Positions 59,447-64,000 of a DNA stretch of 64,000 bases are shown here, in pieces. The notes beneath the pieces were generated by a model. The model did not search any database, was not told where the DNA came from, and saw only the letters and a program-made list of their open reading frames with translations. The stretch is from a virus. A program made the translations under genes and the position numbers. Each line of letters begins with the position of its first letter. Position 1 is the first letter of the stretch. Location: IMG/VR virus record IMGVR_UViG_3300048694_001005, positions 1-64,000 of that record; one strand, given 5' to 3'.

Positions 59447-59474
59447 CTCCAGTATATTTATTTATACACTGGAG
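59447..59474 (-). promoter_or_regulatory. Hairpin with a late promoter in its loop
   Basis: CTCCAGT (59447-59453) pairs with ACTGGAG (59468-59474), and TATAAATA (59459-59466, minus) lies in the loop. It is 18 nt before the ATG of the GIY-YIG gene; the ribosome site GGAGG is in the hairpin arm and may be occluded in longer transcripts. Confidence 0.55.
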
Positions 59475-59492
59475 CTCTTTTTGGCAAAATAC

Positions 59493-59678
59493 TTACTTAG
59501 CTGACATAGCGTTTTTCTTGTCCTGGATCTCACCACGACGAACTTTAGTTAGTTTTGCAAGCTCGCTTAGTGCTTTACGGGCACGACCAGCAGCGGCTTT
59601 AACGCCCTTGATCTCAAAACTGTCCTGTTCCTTTTTGTATGCATCAACGGCTGCTAGAATTTGTTCATGTGTTGTCAT
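59493..59678 (-). CDS. Small histone-H1-like basic protein
   Basis: This 61-residue, Lys/Ala-rich protein has ARKALSELAKLTKVRRGEIQ, matching the pattern of histone H1-like (Hc1-type) small proteins seen in phages and Chlamydia. It would bind DNA or RNA non-specifically, for compaction or packaging. AAGGAG precedes the ATG. It is followed on the same strand by the GIY-YIG gene and preceded by gp46. Confidence 0.6.
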   Translation of the reverse strand: MTTHEQILAAVDAYKKEQDSFEIKGVKAAAGRARKALSELAKLTKVRRGEIQDKKNAMSAK

Positions 59679-59730
59679 TGCTATCTCCTTGTAATCTTAA
59701 TTAGTGCTACCAATTTGACCTGTAATATTT

Positions 59731-61734
59731 CTAAATATTTGCTATTTCCGTACTGGTTTCATACGTGGTAAAGCCATTTTCTTTGATGACTCGTAGTATA
59801 TTGTTTACCCTACCTGCTAATTCATCCTTGTGACTTACTAACCAAACACTTTTATTGAGCTCACGACTCATGCGTTTAAGCATACCTAGTGCATTATCTA
59901 CGCCGCTACTATCCAGACCGCTGTCAATTAGCTCGTCAATAAACATGAGATTAATGGGCTGATATAAACTTTCCCAAACATCACGAAATGCCCAGCTAAG
60001 GCTCAGTATCAGTCGTGTTCTTTCGCCCCTCGATAAATTATCAAAGTCCAGCTCACGGCCCAGTTCTGTGATCTCAACTGTGAGGTCATTCATAAAGGTT
60101 ACAGTATGTGGCAACCCAATACGTTCCAAATACTGGCTTAGACGTGTATTCAAATAGCCTAAGTTTTGATCAATGATGCGTTTACGTACAAAGCTATCTT
60201 TGTTGGTCAGCAATTTAAGCAAAAACTCCTGATGCTCACGTAACATTTCCAATTGATTGATGGTTTCATAGTTAATCTCAATCACGGCTTTGTTCTGCAT
60301 CTCGTCGATTTGCTCGACGTAGGGATCAGTTTCGTTTTCTTTGTTTTCAAGATCCCTAACTAGTCCATCCAACCGGTTTTTATGATCCAATGCATCCGCC
60401 AGCGTATCATAAAACACTTTGGGCATGGCGCCCAGGGCTCCTAGCTGTTTTAGTGATGCGTTATGCTCTTTTTCCTCTGCATCAGACCGGTTCCACTGCG
60501 TTTCTGCTTCCGTCAGTGACTCTTGTTTGTCTCTGCGGATTTCTTCCTGCTTGCCATCATGTATAGTTTGTCCACAAGCATAGCATTCGTGATTATCCAG
60601 TGATGCGATCTCTTTGCGCAGCTTTTCCTGAGCTTTTTCTAACTTAGCTTTATCATCTGCAGACTGTTTAATCAGCTTTTTGCATTCATCAATTTGCTTC
60701 TTGCGTTCGTTATAAGCATCAAGGTCACGATGTAGTTGTAATTCTTGCTCAATGTCTATGTTTACTAGATCGCCTATGGATCTAGACAGTTTGGCCTTGT
60801 CTTCTTCGTGTTTATTCTGCCACAGCCGCTGTCTACGCTCTAGTGATTCAATTTGTTCCTTGATTCTCGCATTGGCTTCTTCTGTGGCCTTAATCTTGTA
60901 TTGTTCCTGGGTAATGAGATCTTTGGTATCTTTGATTTGCTCTTTGAGATGATCAGCTTTTTCACTTAGCAGTGTAATACCCAGCAGTTGCTCAATGATA
61001 CTGCGCTGGTCAGCTGCTCTAAGACTTAGGAACGGCTCAGTATAAGTGTTTAGCGCCACGATATGCTTAAACATATCAGGGCTGATACTTAATATACGTT
61101 CTATTTCCTGTTGTGTTTCGCGGCTGTCGCCCTGACTTTCGTCAGCTTCGTTATTTGCAGCATCTACTCGCTCAACGTCATTTACATAAAACTTCAGCAG
61201 TGTGGGTTTACGACCGCGCTCAATGCGATAGTGGTTGCCGCCATGCTCAAAATCCACTGTGACCAGCATGTTTTTGCCGTTGGTCTTATTAATAAGATTG
61301 TCTTTTTTGATATTGGTTAGTGCATTGCCAAATAACCCATAGCTAAGAGCATTGGCAATAGTAGTATTGTGCGACAGAATCCCATTGGTATAGTATCTGT
61401 GTTCATCAGAATTAACGGCAATGTCAAACATATTTTCTTCTTGTTCAGAAGCTTGTATGTCTGATACTTTCTCTAACCCATCAATGGTTTGAATAAATGA
61501 ATTAAGCCTAATGTCTTTTACAAAAATTTCGTTGAATTCATCATTAAATAAAATATGATCGTCCGCGCACCTGAGATTTTTCCCTGATTCGGTTTTGACC
61601 GTCCATACATGATATGGAATTGTTTTATGTATGGACGTAATGGGACTCCATCCAGAATCTGTTTCAATCTCTAAATTTTTTAGATTTACAGAGTTGATAA
61701 ATTTTCTATTTACGATGTCAGAAATTGAATGCAT
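59731..61734 (-). CDS. 46: C-intein fused to the C-terminal part of gp46
   Basis: The product has 667 residues. Residues 1-123 are the C-terminal part of a split intein: block B-like CADDHILF (56-63), block F FDIAVNSDEHRYYTNG (103-118) and block G GILSHN ending in N123. The C-extein starts at T124 (TTIANALSYGLF), exactly the second half of a Walker A loop. The rest is Rad50/SbcC-like gp46: coiled-coils, zinc hook CYAC at 384-387, signature LSRGER at 567-572, Walker B LMFIDE at 596-601 and H635. The start has AAAGGA upstream. After splicing gp46 would be 596 residues (T4: 560). Confidence 0.93.
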   Translation of the reverse strand: MHSISDIVNRKFINSVNLKNLEIETDSGWSPITSIHKTIPYHVWTVKTESGKNLRCADDHILFNDEFNEIFVKDIRLNSFIQTIDGLEKVSDIQASEQEENMFDIAVNSDEHRYYTNGILSHNTTIANALSYGLFGNALTNIKKDNLINKTNGKNMLVTVDFEHGGNHYRIERGRKPTLLKFYVNDVERVDAANNEADESQGDSRETQQEIERILSISPDMFKHIVALNTYTEPFLSLRAADQRSIIEQLLGITLLSEKADHLKEQIKDTKDLITQEQYKIKATEEANARIKEQIESLERRQRLWQNKHEEDKAKLSRSIGDLVNIDIEQELQLHRDLDAYNERKKQIDECKKLIKQSADDKAKLEKAQEKLRKEIASLDNHECYACGQTIHDGKQEEIRRDKQESLTEAETQWNRSDAEEKEHNASLKQLGALGAMPKVFYDTLADALDHKNRLDGLVRDLENKENETDPYVEQIDEMQNKAVIEINYETINQLEMLREHQEFLLKLLTNKDSFVRKRIIDQNLGYLNTRLSQYLERIGLPHTVTFMNDLTVEITELGRELDFDNLSRGERTRLILSLSWAFRDVWESLYQPINLMFIDELIDSGLDSSGVDNALGMLKRMSRELNKSVWLVSHKDELAGRVNNILRVIKENGFTTYETSTEIANI

Positions 61735-62810
61735 TTTTTAATTGTTTCCTTTTGATTTTTCTTGAAATCATGTTCCCAGATAATTAAAACTTCATATCCT
61801 TGATCACGAGCACATTGTAATTTTACAGCATCTGATGCCCATTTATCAATAGATTTAACTTTAGTTCTTGGATTTATAAAATCTGGCGAATATATAGAAG
61901 GGTTAGAGTGCCAAAAATCACCATTATATTCTATGATTTTATTATTGGCCATAATATCATAGATGTATTGTTTTTTACCTGATTCATGTAAAGTAAATTG
62001 ATGTATGGCATCTGGTATTGTTTCTTTTATTGCTTTCAGTATTAATTTTTCTGCTTTTGAAACAGTAATTCCTTTAGTTAACTTTAAACGATTAATTCTA
62101 GACTTTTCTTCTGCGGATTTGGAATTTAAGGTGCCCTGCCATTTATTTTGTCGATCTTGCCAAATCTTCATCCCCTCATTTTCTCCATATTTTTGTACGC
62201 ATATTTCTTTTGAAAAATATTTTTGCGAGTTTGACAACATGAGTGCTGACTCTTCTGCGGAATATCCCCTAGCAGTATAGTATTCAATACATCGAGGTGA
62301 TGAAACTCGATGTAAGTTTGATCTAGATTTTTTTTCGGCACCTAATTTATTATTGGACCTTTTCGTTTCTTTAGCTAATTTAATAGCTTCTTCAAGAGAA
62401 AATCCTTTGTTGATCCAATACTCTTTCCTAATCGGCCTTCGACTATTTCTTTCTTGATCAGCTTCGTCCTCGGTATAGTTTTTTCCGGTTATGGGATTGA
62501 TCTTGTTAAGCCAAAAATTTCTGCTATAAACACTACACGGATTCCCTGATTTATGTTTTTTGGCCTTTATATGCGACTCCTCATAGGTCCAGCCTCGTGA
62601 TAACCAATAAGATTTTGTGCGTGGCGCAGCATTGGTTGTTAGGTTTAATTTTTGACGAATGAATTGCTCAATAATTTTCTTGTTGTTTTCAATTTTGATA
62701 CTCAACAAGTCGACTAACAATTTTTGATACAGATCAGGATTTAAATTTTTGATAGTTTGTTCCATTACTTCTTGACAATTAACTTTGAGTTCTTTGTTCC
62801 AGCGCGGCAT
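61710..62810 (-). CDS. Vsr-like (EDxHD-type) homing endonuclease between intein halves
   Basis: The product has 366 residues. The C-terminal 120 residues form a Vsr-like nuclease: E254 (SKAEKLILKA), YDI with D285, IIEYNGDFWHS with E294 and H301, and IIWEHDF with D348. This matches the pattern of the nuclease family found between split-intein genes in phage metagenomes (I-Bth0305I relatives). The N-terminal half has four repeats of YW-x-x-x-G-[WFY]-[ST]-x-E-E, probably DNA-binding. Start and stop overlap the flanking intein genes by 32 and 25 nt; GGAG precedes the ATG. Confidence 0.88.
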   Translation of the reverse strand: MPRWNKELKVNCQEVMEQTIKNLNPDLYQKLLVDLLSIKIENNKKIIEQFIRQKLNLTTNAAPRTKSYWLSRGWTYEESHIKAKKHKSGNPCSVYSRNFWLNKINPITGKNYTEDEADQERNSRRPIRKEYWINKGFSLEEAIKLAKETKRSNNKLGAEKKSRSNLHRVSSPRCIEYYTARGYSAEESALMLSNSQKYFSKEICVQKYGENEGMKIWQDRQNKWQGTLNSKSAEEKSRINRLKLTKGITVSKAEKLILKAIKETIPDAIHQFTLHESGKKQYIYDIMANNKIIEYNGDFWHSNPSIYSPDFINPRTKVKSIDKWASDAVKLQCARDQGYEVLIIWEHDFKKNQKETIKKCIQFLTS

Positions 62811-63048
62811 TATATAATTCTCCTATAGTAAGTTCCATAACTTCACCGGTTTCGGTGTTACGAACTTTAACTAAAGTATTTATCCCAACACATTTACCCG
62901 TGCCATTGCGAGCACCAGCATCATCACCGCCTAGATCTAAGTTTTCCCCCAGCACCAGTGTTAGGTCCTGGCGATTGAAGTCAATAGCTTGTGTGACATT
63001 ACCCACACTTAGGAAGTTCTTTACAGTGAGATTCTTAACTTTGAACAT
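62779..63048 (-). CDS. 46: N-terminal part of gp46 fused to a 37-residue N-intein
   Basis: The product has 89 residues. Residues 1-52 are the SbcC/gp46 N-terminus (VKNLTVKNFLSVGN, then RNGTGK), the first half of a Walker A loop. Residue C53 starts a short N-intein (CVGINTLVKVRNTETGEV, block A), which ends with the protein at Q-S. C53 is the nucleophile that would begin splicing. The start overlaps the gp47 stop (TAATG). The short N-intein resembles atypically split inteins such as AceL-TerL. Confidence 0.92.
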   Translation of the reverse strand: MFKVKNLTVKNFLSVGNVTQAIDFNRQDLTLVLGENLDLGGDDAGARNGTGKCVGINTLVKVRNTETGEVMELTIGELYNAALEQRTQS

Positions 63049-64000
63049 TATAGGTTCCTATAGATATCTAGCAGTATCTTTTTATCAAAGTGTTCGCTTT
63101 CAATACTAGTAATTTGATTTGTGACAATTTGATCCACACTTTCAAACGTGATCTCGGCAGCGCCAGTCATGTCTGATAATTCTGTTTTCTTAGGCGGGAT
63201 TAATGTAATCTCACGCAGTTGAAACTGATCCACAAATGTTTCTTTGAGATAGTTAGCTTCTTCATAGCTGAGATCAACGTCTAAATTGATACGCACATGC
63301 TGCCGTGGTTTGAGTATCGCACTGGGATCAGCTACGATATCACTGAGTTTAGCCACCAAATAAGTGGGTTGATCGGGCCAACTATGAAATACTGGATCTT
63401 CGCCCCAGGGCAGTATCATGACACCACGTTCAGCATCGCCTGCATCGGCGTAATTATGTGGGAAGCAATTACCAATATACGTAATGTTGCGTTCTGATTG
63501 TCGTTTATGGAAATGCCCGCTGAATACGTGCCCTATATGCCCAAGGTGTTCACGGCGTATTTCACCATGCTCTGGCATCTGTACCATTGCATTCATGTAA
63601 AAGTGTGGCAGCTCAAAGTGACCAAACATATACTGAGCATTAATCTTCTGCAGTCGTTTGTGGTCATCACCCACTAGCCAAGGTACAATACTGACGTCGC
63701 CTTCCTTAAAGAAGTCATTTACGATAGTGATATTGTCAATATGTCTAGCCCACTCAACACTTTGAATGTCGCGCTTGTCTCTATAGTAGAGATCGTGGTT
63801 GCCAGGAATAAAAAACACACGATTAAAACTTTGGCTCATTAACTCTAAACAGCGTAAGCTATAATTAAGAGTCATGATATTGATACTGGCGCGATTATTG
63901 TGGTAATCGCCCAGGAATAAACAAGTATCACAATCGTTTTGGCGCCCCAGCTCGCAGGCCCAGTTTATAAATGCTAGGCAATCTTCATTGTGAAGTTTAC
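63048..64000 (-). CDS. 47: gp47, recombination exonuclease subunit, partial
   Basis: The open frame continues beyond the ATG at 63875 to the window edge, so the N-terminus (including the DxH motif) is missing. About 317 residues are visible. Metallophosphoesterase motifs are FLGDYHNNR, IPGNHDLYY and GHFHKR, which bind two metal ions. With gp46 it forms the Mre11/Rad50-type complex that resects DNA ends for recombination-dependent replication and degrades host DNA. The gene is first in the gp47 - gp46N - endonuclease - gp46C operon. Confidence 0.93.
   Translation of the reverse strand, partial: KLHNEDCLAFINWACELGRQNDCDTCLFLGDYHNNRASINIMTLNYSLRCLELMSQSFNRVFFIPGNHDLYYRDKRDIQSVEWARHIDNITIVNDFFKEGDVSIVPWLVGDDHKRLQKINAQYMFGHFELPHFYMNAMVQMPEHGEIRREHLGHIGHVFSGHFHKRQSERNITYIGNCFPHNYADAGDAERGVMILPWGEDPVFHSWPDQPTYLVAKLSDIVADPSAILKPRQHVRINLDVDLSYEEANYLKETFVDQFQLREITLIPPKKTELSDMTGAAEITFESVDQIVTNQITSIESEHFDKKILLDIYRNL

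Noticed and set aside
63048-63875. gp47 as a complete 275-residue gene
   Set aside because: The frame stays open upstream of the ATG to the window edge and encodes the conserved FLGDYHNNR segment, so the gene is longer than the window shows.
1-64000. tRNA genes
   Set aside because: No GGTTCGA-type T-loop with a paired acceptor stem was found by eye; GTTCGAA occurrences at about 11568 and 45903 lie in coding sequence. A tRNAscan run could change this.
1-64000. CRISPR array
   Set aside because: No regularly spaced direct repeats of 24-40 nt were seen.

Overview
The window is a 64 kb piece of a T4-like myovirus genome (tailed phage, Caudoviricetes), AT-rich, with almost every gene on the minus strand. 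The identification rests on the head cassette in T4 order (genes 20, two small core-type proteins, 21, 22, 23), together with gp17, UvsX, UvsY-like, gp32, gp44, gp46/gp47, gp26 and a tape measure protein. PhoH, a GroES-like co-chaperonin, a radical SAM protein and Ig-like tail proteins resemble the T4-like phages of aquatic Proteobacteria and cyanobacteria. The host cannot be named from sequence. Both window edges cut genes.

Layout. 0-1 kb: two divergent surface-sugar-type genes. 1-5.4 kb: recombination block (UvsY-like, radical SAM, UvsX) and a separately controlled gp32 with its own promoter, palindrome, repeat leader and terminator. 5.5-17.7 kb: gp17 and a run of large late proteins, including a 1169-residue fusion with a pol-beta-type nucleotidyltransferase, a ligase-type adenylation domain and an NMNAT-type HxGH domain. 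17.7-23.9 kb: ClpA, a J-protein, holin, spanins and two conserved late proteins. 24-28.3 kb: PhoH, gp44, the GroES-like protein and a stand-alone PolIII-alpha-like fragment. 28.3-41.4 kb: virion adhesin or fibre-like proteins and, on the plus strand, a GH19 endolysin followed by an effector-like operon (possible ADP-ribosyltransferase plus two HExxH proteins). 41.4-52.5 kb: small late proteins and the head cassette, invaded by two homing endonuclease genes. 52.5-57.9 kb: tape measure and gp26. 57.9-58.4 kb: a structured gene-free stretch that may be an RNA. 58.4-64 kb: a GIY-YIG endonuclease, a histone-H1-like protein and the gp46/gp47 operon.

The outstanding element is a fractured gene 46. 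Its Walker A loop is cut between Lys and Thr by a split intein. The two halves are separate genes, and a Vsr-like (EDxHD-type) homing endonuclease gene sits between them with overlaps at both sides. The N-intein is only 37 residues long.

A second theme is capsid cargo. About a dozen otherwise unrelated proteins start with a short amphipathic peptide ending in a (I/L/F)-x-E site, like the capsid-targeting sequence that T4 gp21 removes from its internal proteins. One of them also carries four regularly spaced (Q/K)-x-(V/M)-A-E sites that cut it into small modules. I infer that the gp21-like protease processes a large set of head-packaged proteins, several with enzyme domains.

Regulation is legible. 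A T4-like late box (NNTAAATA, mostly TATAAATA, CATAAATA or GCTAAATA) precedes many late genes, often overlapping the previous stop codon and sometimes lying only 4-7 nt from the start codon. Three sigma70-type promoters with 17-nt spacers each lie in an inverted repeat, in front of gp32, the dnaJ-clpA operon and a gene at 25.5 kb.
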